Part shown: positions 29,008 through 38,462 of the stretch, one piece after another
How positions within the stretch are numbered: the first letter of the stretch is position 1
Layout: each line of letters opens with the position of its first letter
NCBI GenBank assembly: GCA_944320605.1
Contig: CALUIE010000002.1
Span: 45,329-109,328 of the forward strand
Length of the DNA: 64,000 nucleotides
Origin: an uncultured Phocaeicola sp.
GTDB lineage: Bacteria > Bacteroidota > Bacteroidia > Bacteroidales > Bacteroidaceae
Direction: 5' to 3'
Notes under the pieces: generated by a model
Seen by the model: the letters and a program-made list of their open reading frames with translations, nothing else
Databases searched by the model: none
Told to the model about the DNA's origin: nothing
Program-made: the position numbers and the translations under genes

Positions 29008-30291
29008 ATGGATTTGCTAAAAAAATTATTTAAAGGCGACAGGATAGTATGGATTATCTTCATGCTATTTTGCCTTATATCAATTATTGAGGTTTTCAGC
29101 GCATCCAGTACACTTACATTTAAGTCCGGTGATCATTGGAGACCTATAACTTCACATATTACATTGATAATGGCAGGTACCATCATAGTATTTTTTACGC
29201 ACTTAATGCCATGCCGGTGGTTTAAAAAGTTCAACATGCTTCTTCCAATTTCATGGGGACTGCTTTTGGCGGTGCTCATAATTGGTGCCATGACTAACGG
29301 GGCAAAAAGATGGATTGACTTGGGAGTATTCCAGTTTCAACCGTCAGAGGTAGCAAAAATGGCACTGATAATATCTGTAGCAACAACATTAGCAAAATTC
29401 CAGCAGGAAGACGGTGCAGACAAGAAAGCATTCAAATACATCCTTATATCAACTGGAATAACTGTAATGCTTATTGTTTCAGAAAATTTATCAACAGCTG
29501 CCCTACTATGCGCTACTGTATTCGTGATGATGTTCATAGGAAGAGTGCCGATGAAACAATTGGGGAAACTGGCAGGAGCAACCATCCTATTCATTGTAAT
29601 AGCAGTCAGTGCCATAAAGTTTATTCCTGACAAAGCATGGGATGCAGTGGGACTTCACCGTTTTACTACATGGAAAAGCCGACTGGATAATCATTTCAAT
29701 CAGTCCCAGGTACCGGCCGCAAAATTTGATATAGACAATGATGCTCAAGTAGCTCATGCAAATATTGCAATAGCAACAAGCAATATCATAGGAAAAGGTC
29801 CGGGCAACAGTGTGCAACGCGATTTTCTGTCACAAGCCTTCTCCGACTTCATATATGCCATTATCATAGAAGAACTTGGACTGATTGGAGGTGCTTTTGT
29901 AGCACTTCTGTATATCGTACTACTCTTAAGGATAGGCAAAATAGCACGAGGGTGTGATGAACCTTATTACGCCTTACTCGTTATAGGTATAGGTATATTA
30001 TTATCCATACAGGCCATGTTCAATATGCTTGTAGCTGTAGGAATATTACCTGTAACAGGACAACCACTACCACTTATCAGTAAAGGAGGAACATCTATAC
30101 TTATTAATTCGGTATATATAGGAATAATACTAAGTATAAGCCGACACGTATATGACCTTCAAGCTAAAGAAGAAGAGGAAAAAGCTGCAGAAGAAGCCAG
30201 AATGCATGACGCGGCAGTATCAATACTGAAGAATGCAGCATTGGAGTTGGCAGAGAAAGATTCAAAAAACAAAAATGAAGATTACGACTAA
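29008..30291 (+). CDS. ftsW: Septal peptidoglycan glycosyltransferase FtsW (SEDS family)
   Basis: A 427-residue SEDS protein with about ten transmembrane helices. It polymerises lipid II at the septum together with the class B PBP encoded upstream. Typical signatures are 'GAKRWIDLGVFQFQPSEVAK' (about residue 98) and 'PLPLISKGGTSIL' (about residue 351). The C-terminus adds a charged cytoplasmic tail rich in Glu and Lys (about 390-427). A 142-bp gap with a likely promoter separates it from murG, the largest gap inside the cluster. Confidence 0.96.
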   Translation: MDLLKKLFKGDRIVWIIFMLFCLISIIEVFSASSTLTFKSGDHWRPITSHITLIMAGTIIVFFTHLMPCRWFKKFNMLLPISWGLLLAVLIIGAMTNGAKRWIDLGVFQFQPSEVAKMALIISVATTLAKFQQEDGADKKAFKYILISTGITVMLIVSENLSTAALLCATVFVMMFIGRVPMKQLGKLAGATILFIVIAVSAIKFIPDKAWDAVGLHRFTTWKSRLDNHFNQSQVPAAKFDIDNDAQVAHANIAIATSNIIGKGPGNSVQRDFLSQAFSDFIYAIIIEELGLIGGAFVALLYIVLLLRIGKIARGCDEPYYALLVIGIGILLSIQAMFNMLVAVGILPVTGQPLPLISKGGTSILINSVYIGIILSISRHVYDLQAKEEEEKAAEEARMHDAAVSILKNAALELAEKDSKNKNEDYD

Positions 30292-30334
30292 AAAGTTGTA
30301 ATATAACGAAGTAAATACATTAATTTCTTATTAT

Positions 30335-30367
30335 TCTGTTTTTATTTGAAGTTTATTAATAACTTTG
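30335..30367 (+). promoter_or_regulatory. Predicted internal promoter upstream of murG
   Basis: TAACTTTG at 30360-30367 is an exact TAnnTTTG -7 box. The nearest -33-like element at normal spacing is TCTG (30335-30338), one base off. The site sits in the only sizeable gap within the division cluster, 66 bp ahead of murG. Confidence 0.5.
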
Positions 30368-30433
30368 CGAAAAATAGTTTGAAAAAGAAAATATAAAATA
30401 TATGGCGACAAAAGCCTGACAAAATATAAGACA

Positions 30434-31564
30434 ATGAACGATAATCTACGTATTATAATAAGCGGAGGTGGAACCGGAGGACATATTTTTCCGGCAATAT
30501 CCATAGCAAACGCCATAAAAGAGCTCAGACCTGACACTGAAATACTGTTTGTTGGTGCAGAAGGAAGAATGGAAATGCAAAGAGTTCCGGCTGCGGGATA
30601 TAAAATAATAGGTCTGCCTGTAGCCGGTTTTGACAGAAAAAACCTCTTTAAAAATTTTGCAGTTATAGTAAAGCTTATAAAAAGCCAGATGATAGCACGT
30701 AAGATTATCAATGACTTTAAGCCACATGCCGCAGTAGGAGTAGGCGGATATGCAAGTGGTCCGACACTGAAAATGGCAGGAGCAATGGGAATACCGACCC
30801 TCATTCAGGAACAGAACTCATACGCCGGAGTTACAAACAAATTACTTGCAGGGAAAGCATCAAAAATATGTGTCGCTTATCCGGGAATGGAAAAATTCTT
30901 TGATAAAAATAAAATAATAATGACCGGAAACCCTGTAAGACAAGGATTGTTGGAAAATAATCTTTCTAAAGAAGATGCCATAAAGACATTCGGACTTGAT
31001 CCAAAGAAAAAGACCATACTTATTGTAGGTGGTAGTTTGGGAGCAAGAACACTGAACAACTGTGTGATGCACTCTATGGAAAAGATTAAATCATCAGATG
31101 TACAGTTCATCTGGCAGACAGGTAAATATTATATAAACGAAGCCAAAGAATGCTACAAAACTGAAGGAAATCCGGAAATGATTCACACAACAGACTTCAT
31201 TTCCAATATGAATGCTGCATATACAGCTGCCGAACTTGTAGTCAGCAGAGCCGGTGCTGGTTCAATATCTGAATTCTGTCTTTTGGGCAAACCGGTGGTT
31301 TTAGTTCCATCACCAAACGTGGCTGAGGATCATCAAACTAAAAATGCAATGGCATTAGTAGAAAAAGGAGCTGCCGTTTATATAAAAGATTCGGAAGCTG
31401 AAGAGAAATTAATAACTACTGCCATAGAACTGGTAAATGACGAGAAGAAGCTTAAAGCTCTTAGTGAAAATATAAAGAAACTTGCCTTTAGCAATTCTGC
31501 AAATATCATTGCAGAAGAAGTTTGTAAATTGGCTGATAAATACAAGAATGAAAATGAACATTAA
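30434..31564 (+). CDS. murG: UDP-GlcNAc:lipid I N-acetylglucosaminyltransferase
   Basis: A 376-residue GT28-family membrane-associated enzyme that adds GlcNAc to lipid I to make lipid II. The N-terminal glycine-rich loop 'SGGGTGGHIFPA' (about residue 9) and a second glycine-rich loop 'VGGSLGARTLN' (about residue 199) are present. So is the UDP-GlcNAc site 'SRAGAGSISE' (about residue 271). Length is typical. Its 3' end overlaps the start of murC. Confidence 0.97.
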   Translation: MNDNLRIIISGGGTGGHIFPAISIANAIKELRPDTEILFVGAEGRMEMQRVPAAGYKIIGLPVAGFDRKNLFKNFAVIVKLIKSQMIARKIINDFKPHAAVGVGGYASGPTLKMAGAMGIPTLIQEQNSYAGVTNKLLAGKASKICVAYPGMEKFFDKNKIIMTGNPVRQGLLENNLSKEDAIKTFGLDPKKKTILIVGGSLGARTLNNCVMHSMEKIKSSDVQFIWQTGKYYINEAKECYKTEGNPEMIHTTDFISNMNAAYTAAELVVSRAGAGSISEFCLLGKPVVLVPSPNVAEDHQTKNAMALVEKGAAVYIKDSEAEEKLITTAIELVNDEKKLKALSENIKKLAFSNSANIIAEEVCKLADKYKNENEH

Positions 31565-32930
31565 CTCTATAAAATCCGTATATTTTATTGGTGCAGGCGG
31601 TATAGGAATGAGCGCACTGGTCAGATACTTTCTGTCAAAAGGCAAGAAGGTGGCTGGCTATGACCGTACTCAAAGTGAGCTGACAGACAAACTGATAGAA
31701 GAAGGAGCTGAAATACATTACGAAGAAAATGTTTCCCTAATTCCGGAAGAATGTAAAGACAAAGAGAATACACTGGTTATATACACTCCGGCAATACCTC
31801 TGACACATAAGGAATTCGTTTACTTTAAAGAAAATGGTTTCGAAATTCTCAAACGTGCGCAAGTTCTTGGTATGATTACCAAAACTGAAAAAGGGTTATG
31901 CGTAGCTGGTACACATGGAAAAACCACTACCTCTACCCTAACCGCACATCTGCTTCACCAGTCACATATAGGCTGCAATGCATTCCTAGGCGGTATCTCT
32001 AAAAATTACAAGACAAATCTTTTGTTATCAGAGACAAGCGAATATGTAGTAATAGAGGCTGACGAGTTTGACAGATCTTTCCACTCGCTTACACCTTTTG
32101 CCACTGTAATAACAGCAACAGATTCTGATCATCTGGATATATATGGCACACGTGAAGCATATCTGGAAAGCTTCAACAAATATACTTCTTTAATACGTCC
32201 GGACGGATATCTCATTGTGAAAAAAGGAATAGACCTTTCTCCAAGAGTACAAGACGGCGTAAAGACATATTCATACGGAATCAACGAAGGCGATTTCAAA
32301 GCAGAAAATATAAGGATTGGAAATGGAGAGATAATATTCGATTATATATCTCCATTAGGTAATATAAAGGATATAAAGCTCGGAGTTCCTGTATATGTAA
32401 ATATAGAGAATGGCATAGCGGCAATGGCCCTTGCACAAATAGCAGGTGTCAGCAACGAAGAGATAAAAAACGCAATGCCTACTTTCGGAGGTGTTGACAG
32501 ACGTTTTGACTTTAAAATAAAAGAAGACAATCTTGTATTCCTTAGCGACTATGCACATCACCCAGCAGAAATAAAGCAAAGTATTTCTTCAATAAAAGCA
32601 CTTTATCCCGACAAAAAAGTTACAGCTGTATTCCAGCCGCACTTATACACCAGGACCAGAGACTTCTATAAAGAATTTGCAGAAAGCCTGTCATTGGCAG
32701 ACGAAGTTATACTGCTTGACATATATCCTGCAAGAGAACTTCCAATAGAGGGTGTAACAAGTAAATTGATATATGACAACATTATTGCAGGAAAGCCAAA
32801 ATCACTGTGTAGCAAAGAAAAACTTTTAGATTTACTTGAAAAGAAAAATATAGAAGTCCTTATCACCTTAGGTGCAGGAGACATAGACAACATGGTTCCA
32901 CAAATATATAACATACTGAAAAGTAAATGA
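31554..32930 (+). CDS. murC: UDP-N-acetylmuramate:L-alanine ligase
   Basis: A roughly 458-residue cytoplasmic Mur ligase that adds L-alanine to UDP-MurNAc. The nucleotide fold starts at 'VYFIGAGGIGMSAL' and the P-loop is 'VAGTHGKTTSTL'-like (written 'GTHGKTTTSTL' in the sequence). The reading frame stays open to 31482, but starts at 31548 or 31554 place the family's N-terminus correctly, and 31554 is chosen. The gene then overlaps murG by 11 bp. Its end overlaps ftsQ by 4 bp, so murG-murC-ftsQ look translationally coupled. Confidence 0.93.
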   Translation: MNINSIKSVYFIGAGGIGMSALVRYFLSKGKKVAGYDRTQSELTDKLIEEGAEIHYEENVSLIPEECKDKENTLVIYTPAIPLTHKEFVYFKENGFEILKRAQVLGMITKTEKGLCVAGTHGKTTTSTLTAHLLHQSHIGCNAFLGGISKNYKTNLLLSETSEYVVIEADEFDRSFHSLTPFATVITATDSDHLDIYGTREAYLESFNKYTSLIRPDGYLIVKKGIDLSPRVQDGVKTYSYGINEGDFKAENIRIGNGEIIFDYISPLGNIKDIKLGVPVYVNIENGIAAMALAQIAGVSNEEIKNAMPTFGGVDRRFDFKIKEDNLVFLSDYAHHPAEIKQSISSIKALYPDKKVTAVFQPHLYTRTRDFYKEFAESLSLADEVILLDIYPARELPIEGVTSKLIYDNIIAGKPKSLCSKEKLLDLLEKKNIEVLITLGAGDIDNMVPQIYNILKSK

Positions 32931-33661
32931 TCAAACGAATTCTTATACTCTTGGCTCTGATTGCGACATCAGTATATCTGGTGTTGGCAGTCACTATATT
33001 TAATGCAAAGCCGCTTGACAGGCCTTGTAAGGGTATGGAATTGGAAATAATGGACGATGTTGATTATAAATTCATAACGCAACGTGATATAGAAACTACT
33101 TTAAAAAATAAAAGGCTTCTCCCTACAGGTGAAAAGCAAAAGGATATTGACATCAGGAAATTAGAAATTGAACTTGAGAAAAATCCTTTCATCAAAGATG
33201 CAGAGTGCTACATGACTAAAGGTGGAAATGTAAAAATAGAGGTTTACCAAAGAATTCCCCTTATGAGAGTTATGAGCAGCAATGGAGACAATTACTACAT
33301 TGACAATGAGGGTAAAGTAATGAATGCCAACAGCAAGGCAGTGCATGTAGCTGTAGCCACAGGATATATTGACCGGAAATTTGCCGGAGACAAACTTTTC
33401 AAACTGGCATGTTTCCTTAAATCAGACGAATTCTGGAATGCTCAAATTGAACAGATAAACGTTACACCTAAACAGGAAATAGAGCTCGTTCCAAGAGTAG
33501 GCAATCATATACTGTTCATTGGGAAACCGGAGATGTTCGAAACAAAATTCAGAAAGTTAAAAGCATTCTACACCGAAGGACTGAACAAAGTAGGATGGAA
33601 CAAATACCAACGTATCAGCGTTGAATTCAACAACCAGATAATTTGCACAAAAAAGGAGTAA
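32927..33661 (+). CDS. ftsQ: Cell-division protein FtsQ
   Basis: A 244-residue bitopic membrane protein with one N-terminal helix (about residues 4-24) and a periplasmic POTRA plus FtsQ/DivIB beta domain. Sequence such as 'LEKNPFIKDAECYMTKGGNVKIEVYQ' (split around residues 83-110) is typical of the POTRA-beta junction. 'RIPLMRV' follows. It links FtsA/FtsZ assembly to septal wall synthesis. It overlaps murC by 4 bp and ends 6 bp before ftsA. Confidence 0.93.
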   Translation: MIKRILILLALIATSVYLVLAVTIFNAKPLDRPCKGMELEIMDDVDYKFITQRDIETTLKNKRLLPTGEKQKDIDIRKLEIELEKNPFIKDAECYMTKGGNVKIEVYQRIPLMRVMSSNGDNYYIDNEGKVMNANSKAVHVAVATGYIDRKFAGDKLFKLACFLKSDEFWNAQIEQINVTPKQEIELVPRVGNHILFIGKPEMFETKFRKLKAFYTEGLNKVGWNKYQRISVEFNNQIICTKKE

Positions 33662-33667
33662 TAATAT

Positions 33668-35437
33668 ATGGCAGCAACAGATTTCATAGTAGCGATAGAA
33701 TTAGGTTCTACAGAAATAACCGGCATCGCAGGTAAAAAAAATGCAGACGGCAGCTTGAACATTCTGGCTTATGCTTCAGAAAAATCAGCAGACTGTATAA
33801 AGAAAGGAGTTATCTATAATCTGGATAAAACTACACAAAAAATCACTTCTGTAATAAAAGAACTTGAAAACAAGCTTCAAGCGGGAATAAAAAAAGTGTA
33901 CATAGGTGTAGGAGGTCTGTCATTAAGAAGTATCAGAAACACTGAAAGCAGACAATTGGGCGATGATACCAGAATATCTCAGGCCATAATAGACAGTATG
34001 ATGCAGAATAATCTGGACATACCACTCCTTGATTATGAAATACTTGCTGTAGAGCCACAAGAATACAAGATAGGGAACAATCTGCTTACAGAACCTGTAG
34101 GAACTACAGCAAACGGCATTGAGGGTAATTATCTGAATATCATAGCTCGACCATCTGTAAAACAGAATATCAAGCAATGTCTTTCACACACAGGATATGA
34201 CATAGCAGGATTTATAATCTCACCTATGGCTACAGCAGATGCCGTACTCACCACAAACGAAAAAAGATCCGGTTGCGCACTTATAGATTTCGGAGCTGAT
34301 ACTACTACAGTAAGCGTATATAAAAACAATATACTCCGTCATGTTTGTGTAATTCCATTAGGCGGAAATAACATAACCAAAGATATCACCAGTAAGCAGA
34401 TTGAAGAAGACGATGCAGAACTTATAAAGTTAAGATATGCATCTGCCTATACCGAGCATAAAGAAGGCGAGGAAGTGCAAGATTCAGAACTTACTATTGA
34501 CGGTAAATTCACAATACAGTCAAGAACACTTGAAGATATTGTAGAAGCGAGAGTAAACGAAATTCTTAACAATGTATTCAATCAAATAAAACTATCCAAC
34601 TACAGTGATTCATTAATGGCAGGTATTATTATCACTGGAGGAATGGCAAACATGCTTGACATAGACAAGGCTATAACCAACATAACAAAAATAGAAAAGG
34701 TTAGAATCGCTTTGACCGGTGAAACAAATCTCACCGGAAACACATTCATTCCTAAAGACGGTAAATTAAATACCTTAATAGGAATACTGATGTCCGGTGA
34801 AGAAAATTGCTGCAGGATAGATCCAAGAAAAGGACATCAACTCGACTTTAACGAGGAATCTGCGACTGAGAACAATAAATCTGATAATGCAGATAACCAA
34901 CCGGGAAAAACGACTGAACCTAAAGTCGAAGAAAAAAATATCAATGTAGAGGTTATAGACAATACCAAGGAATGTCACCAGCTTGTTATCACGGCATCAC
35001 AGTTAATTTTAAGCAGAGATTATTCTCAAGCACTTGAAGTATTGGAAAAAGCCAAACAGCTGAATGTAGAAGCTAAAGCCAGAGAAATAGATTCATTGGA
35101 AAAAGAAGCCAGAAGATTACTTGAAGAAGCAGAAAGAGTTAGGGCTATAAAAGAAGCTAAAATGCAGGCGGAAAAACAACGTGAGGCACAAAAGAAAAGT
35201 ATATGCGACAAGTTACTGGAAGAGGCAGTAGAGCTTATAGATAAAGAGCACTATAAAACCGCCAAGGAAAAACTTGACTCTGCCAAAGGATATAATATTG
35301 CAGAATGTAATGTTGTAATAGAAGAATTGGAAGAAAAGATAGTAAAAGCTCAAAAGAATAAGAAAAGAAGTATTTTCGACAGAATCAAACAAGGAATGAG
35401 CAAAGCATCAGAAGAACTTTTTGACGGAATAAAATAA
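33668..35437 (+). CDS. ftsA: Cell-division protein FtsA with long C-terminal extension
   Basis: A 589-residue actin-fold membrane tether for FtsZ. The ATPase core spans about residues 1-385: 'AIELGSTEITGIAG' phosphate-1 loop at residue 9, 'LIDFGADTTTVSVY' phosphate-2 at about 205, and 'IIITGGMANM' adenosine motif at about 322. Most FtsA proteins end near 420-500 residues. Here an acidic linker (about 390-430) is followed by roughly 130 residues of charged helix with two TPR-like segments ('ILSRDYSQALEVLEKAKQLN' and 'LIDKEHYKTAKEKLDSAKGY'). The last 25 residues, with 'SIFDRIKQGMSKASEELF', look like the usual membrane-targeting amphipathic helix. ftsZ lies 109 bp downstream. Confidence 0.94.
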   Translation: MAATDFIVAIELGSTEITGIAGKKNADGSLNILAYASEKSADCIKKGVIYNLDKTTQKITSVIKELENKLQAGIKKVYIGVGGLSLRSIRNTESRQLGDDTRISQAIIDSMMQNNLDIPLLDYEILAVEPQEYKIGNNLLTEPVGTTANGIEGNYLNIIARPSVKQNIKQCLSHTGYDIAGFIISPMATADAVLTTNEKRSGCALIDFGADTTTVSVYKNNILRHVCVIPLGGNNITKDITSKQIEEDDAELIKLRYASAYTEHKEGEEVQDSELTIDGKFTIQSRTLEDIVEARVNEILNNVFNQIKLSNYSDSLMAGIIITGGMANMLDIDKAITNITKIEKVRIALTGETNLTGNTFIPKDGKLNTLIGILMSGEENCCRIDPRKGHQLDFNEESATENNKSDNADNQPGKTTEPKVEEKNINVEVIDNTKECHQLVITASQLILSRDYSQALEVLEKAKQLNVEAKAREIDSLEKEARRLLEEAERVRAIKEAKMQAEKQREAQKKSICDKLLEEAVELIDKEHYKTAKEKLDSAKGYNIAECNVVIEELEEKIVKAQKNKKRSIFDRIKQGMSKASEELFDGIK

Positions 35438-35546
35438 AAAAGAGATTTTACTTCAAGGTTATGGTTGTCCAATACTTACGCATTGACATGATGCACAAAT
35501 ATGGCACCCAAAAACTTAATAAATAATAAACTAAAAAACAAAAGAT

Positions 35547-36851
35547 ATGTCAGACGAAACAACAATGCCTTTCGATTTTCCGAGAGACGTACAACATATA
35601 ATAAAAGTCATAGGTGTAGGTGGTGGTGGTGGTAATGCCGTTAACCACATGTACAGGGAAGGTATCCACGATGTAAACTTTGTAGTCTGCAATACAGATA
35701 ACCAGGCATTAGACGAATCGCCAGTCCCTATAAAACTCCAATTGGGCAGCGAAGGATTAGGTGCCGGGAACCGTCCTGAAAGAGCCAGAGCTGCAGCCGA
35801 AGAAAGCATTGATCAGGTTAAAGATATGCTTAGTGACGGATGCCGTATGGCTTTCATTACTGCAGGTATGGGAGGAGGAACAGGAACAGGTGCTGCGCCT
35901 ATCATTGCCAAAGCCGCAAAAGATATGGATATTCTTACTGTTGGAATAGTAACAATTCCTTTCCTTTTCGAAGGCAACAAGAAAATAGACCAGGCTCTTG
36001 ACGGTGTGGAGGAAATGAGTAAACACGTTGACGCACTTTTGGTAATAAACAATGAGAGACTACGTGACGTTTACTCTGACATAAGTGTAATGAATGCTTT
36101 CGGAAGAGCCGACGACACCCTATCAATAGCAGCCAAAAGTATTGCCGAGATAATAACATTAAGAGGTAAGATAAACCTTGACTTCAACGATGTAAAAACA
36201 GTACTCAAAGATGGTGGAGTAGCTATTATGAGTACCGGCTACGGTGAGGGCGAAGGAAGAGTGACTAAAGCCATAAACGATGCACTGAATTCACCACTGC
36301 TAAACAATAACGACATTTTCAATTCAAAGAAGGTGCTGTTCGTCATTACATATAGTCCTACAAGCGAATTGATGATGAATGAGATGGACGAAATCCACGA
36401 TTTTATGAGCAAATTCGATAAAGAATTTGAAACCAAATGGGGACTTTACGAAGACAGTTCTCTTGACTCTAAAATCAAATTCACAATTTTAGCAACAGGT
36501 TTCGGTATTTCAGATGTGCCGGGAATGGACAATGTAATACAGAAACATACTAAAGAGGAAGAAGAGCGTCTGGCTGAGCAAGAAGAAATTAAGCAAAAGA
36601 AAGAAGACCGCAGAAGTAACTATTACGGTGCGAACATGGTGAGAACCAACAGAAAAAGAAGACATCACCTGTACGTATTCAGCCAGGAAGACCTTGACAA
36701 TGATGACATTATAAGCATGGTAGAAACAATTCCGGCATATAAAAGGACAAAGAATGAGCTTGAAAGCATACAATCGAAAGCCGCAATGCAGGAAGTACCG
36801 TCACAATCATCCGATAACAATCCGGAAAGCACTGTCATCAGTTTCTTCTAA
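35547..36851 (+). CDS. ftsZ: Cell-division tubulin homologue FtsZ
   Basis: A 434-residue GTPase that polymerises into the Z ring. Nucleotide contacts are 'GVGGGGGNAVNHM' (about residue 22) and the tubulin signature 'AGMGGGTGTGAAP' (about residue 106), with the T7 loop 'NLDFNDV' at about 208. The variable tail from about residue 330 is charged. It contains 'IPAYKR' (about residue 395), a likely equivalent of the C-terminal peptide that binds FtsA, and then about 35 further residues. It is followed by a YqeY gene 57 bp away. Confidence 0.98.
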   Translation: MSDETTMPFDFPRDVQHIIKVIGVGGGGGNAVNHMYREGIHDVNFVVCNTDNQALDESPVPIKLQLGSEGLGAGNRPERARAAAEESIDQVKDMLSDGCRMAFITAGMGGGTGTGAAPIIAKAAKDMDILTVGIVTIPFLFEGNKKIDQALDGVEEMSKHVDALLVINNERLRDVYSDISVMNAFGRADDTLSIAAKSIAEIITLRGKINLDFNDVKTVLKDGGVAIMSTGYGEGEGRVTKAINDALNSPLLNNNDIFNSKKVLFVITYSPTSELMMNEMDEIHDFMSKFDKEFETKWGLYEDSSLDSKIKFTILATGFGISDVPGMDNVIQKHTKEEEERLAEQEEIKQKKEDRRSNYYGANMVRTNRKRRHHLYVFSQEDLDNDDIISMVETIPAYKRTKNELESIQSKAAMQEVPSQSSDNNPESTVISFF

Positions 36852-36908
36852 ATCAGGCAAATAAAATATACAAACTCAAAATTTATAAACTTTAAACACT
36901 CATATATT

Positions 36909-37358
36909 ATGGATTTATTTGAACAAATCAGCAACGATATCAAAGAGGCCATGAAGGCTAAAGACAAAGTTAAACTTGAGACTTTGCGTAATGTAAAGAA
37001 ATTCTTCCTTGAGGCTAAAACTGCCCCTGGAGCAAATGATACACTGACAGACGATGCAGCCTTGAAAATAATGCAGAAACTTGTAAAACAGGGAAAAGAC
37101 TCTGCTGCCGTATATGAGGGACAAGGACGTGCAGATCTTGCTGAAGCAGAAATGGCGCAGGTACATGTAATTGAGGCTTATCTTCCAAAACAACTGTCAG
37201 CCGAAGAATTAGAGGTCAAATTAAAAGAAATAATCGAACGTACAGGTGCAAAAGACGGCAAAGACATGGGCAAAGTAATGGGTGTCGCATCAAAAGAACT
37301 TGCCGGCCTTGCCGAAGGTAGAGCAATATCTGCAAAAGTCAAAGAACTTCTTGGATAA
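36909..37358 (+). CDS. GatB/YqeY domain protein
   Basis: A 149-residue helical protein of the YqeY family, which resembles the tRNA-binding tail domain of GatB and may associate with tRNA or amidotransferases. Its cellular role is not established. The N-terminal 'DIKEAMKAKDKVKLETLRN' and the C-terminal 'GKDMGKVMGVASKELAGLAEG' are characteristic. It closes the division cluster, 57 bp after ftsZ, and is followed by a hairpin terminator at 37389. Confidence 0.93.
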   Translation: MDLFEQISNDIKEAMKAKDKVKLETLRNVKKFFLEAKTAPGANDTLTDDAALKIMQKLVKQGKDSAAVYEGQGRADLAEAEMAQVHVIEAYLPKQLSAEELEVKLKEIIERTGAKDGKDMGKVMGVASKELAGLAEGRAISAKVKELLG

Positions 37359-37388
37359 TATACATATTAATAAAGACATAAAACAATA

Positions 37389-37447
37389 ACGGTATATACA
37401 TTATGGCATCTACAATTAATGTTCATCTTGTATATACCGTTTCTTCT
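37389..37447 (+). terminator. Predicted terminator at the end of the division cluster
   Basis: A perfect 12-bp inverted repeat, ACGGTATATACA (37389-37400) and TGTATATACCGT (37429-37440), has a 28-nt loop and is followed by TTCTTCTT. The long loop makes it atypical, but it is well placed between yqeY and the ABC genes. Confidence 0.65.
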
Positions 37448-37467
37448 TATCATACTACTAATACCAA

Positions 37468-38424
37468 ATGTTTATGGGCGAATTCTTCTTGGAAGCGCAT
37501 AACATTGTAAAAAGTTATGCAAACCACACAGCTTTAAACGGCGTAAGCATAAACGTCCCCAAAGGAAAAGTATTCGGACTTTTGGGACCTAATGGAGCCG
37601 GAAAAACCACACTCATAAGAATAATCAACCGTATAACAGCACCTGATTCCGGTGAGGTTTACTTCGACGGTCATCTGTCACAGACTGATGACATATACAA
37701 AATAGGATACTTGCCAGAAGAAAGAGGGTTATACAAAAAAATGAAGGTTGGTGAACAGGCTATCTATCTGGCACAACTCAAAGGATTGGACAAACGAGAA
37801 GCGACAAAACGCCTGAAAGAATGGTTCGACAAGTTTGAAATCACACAATGGTGGGACAAGAAACTTGAAGAACTGTCAAAAGGTATGCAACAAAAAGTAC
37901 AGTTCGTCATTACCGTATTGCACAAGCCACAGCTATTGATATTCGACGAACCCTTTTCCGGTTTCGACCCTGTCAACGCAGAACTCCTGAAGAGAGAAAT
38001 TCTTGAGCTAAAGAATCAAGGGCACACTATCATATTCTCTACGCACAACATGTCATCCGTAGAAGAAATATGCGACAACATAGCATTGATAAACCATTCA
38101 CAAGTGGTACTGCAAGGAGATGTAAACGATGTCCGCTCGCAATTCAAATCAAATACATACAGAATAGGTCTGCATATAGGAAAAGATTTGGCAGAAAACA
38201 ATATGTTCGAAATTTTATCATCAGAGGTTAAAGGTGGAGAGCATATATATACTATAAAGAAAACAAACGAAATAAGCAACTCACAACTTTTGACTTCCAT
38301 TGCCGCCGGAAACGAAATAACTTCATTCTCAGAATGCCTTCCTTCCATGAACGAAATATTCATCAGAACAGTAATGAAGAATGAAGAATTAAAAATTAAA
38401 AGCGATGGCATCCACCATTATTAA
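37468..38424 (+). CDS. ABC transporter ATP-binding protein (NatA-like)
   Basis: A 318-residue ATPase subunit. Walker A 'GPNGAGKTTLIR' (about residue 43), the signature 'LSKGMQQKVQF' (about residue 141) and Walker B 'LLIFDEPFSGFDP' (about residue 160) are intact, as is the H-loop 'STHNMSS'. The C-terminal extension of about 90 residues matches the DUF4162-type tail of NatA-like exporters. The permease gene follows 38 bp downstream. The last 16 residues are encoded by AT-rich repeat-like DNA that forms half of a hairpin. An alternative start lies at 37474. Exported substrate unknown. Confidence 0.9.
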   Translation: MFMGEFFLEAHNIVKSYANHTALNGVSINVPKGKVFGLLGPNGAGKTTLIRIINRITAPDSGEVYFDGHLSQTDDIYKIGYLPEERGLYKKMKVGEQAIYLAQLKGLDKREATKRLKEWFDKFEITQWWDKKLEELSKGMQQKVQFVITVLHKPQLLIFDEPFSGFDPVNAELLKREILELKNQGHTIIFSTHNMSSVEEICDNIALINHSQVVLQGDVNDVRSQFKSNTYRIGLHIGKDLAENNMFEILSSEVKGGEHIYTIKKTNEISNSQLLTSIAAGNEITSFSECLPSMNEIFIRTVMKNEELKIKSDGIHHY

Positions 38425-38433
38425 TTCTTCATT
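38380..38433. repeat. Inverted repeat spanning the stop codon of the ABC ATPase gene
   Basis: AATGAAGAATTAA at 38380-38392 is mirrored exactly by TTAATTCTTCATT at 38421-38433. A small inner stem ATGG/CCAT (38405-38408, 38415-38418) lies in the 28-nt loop. The stop codon of the ATPase lies in the right arm. It could reduce or stabilise expression across the ATPase-permease junction. Confidence 0.75.
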
Positions 38434-38462
38434 TTTAACTATTCATTAAAAACTAATCATAC

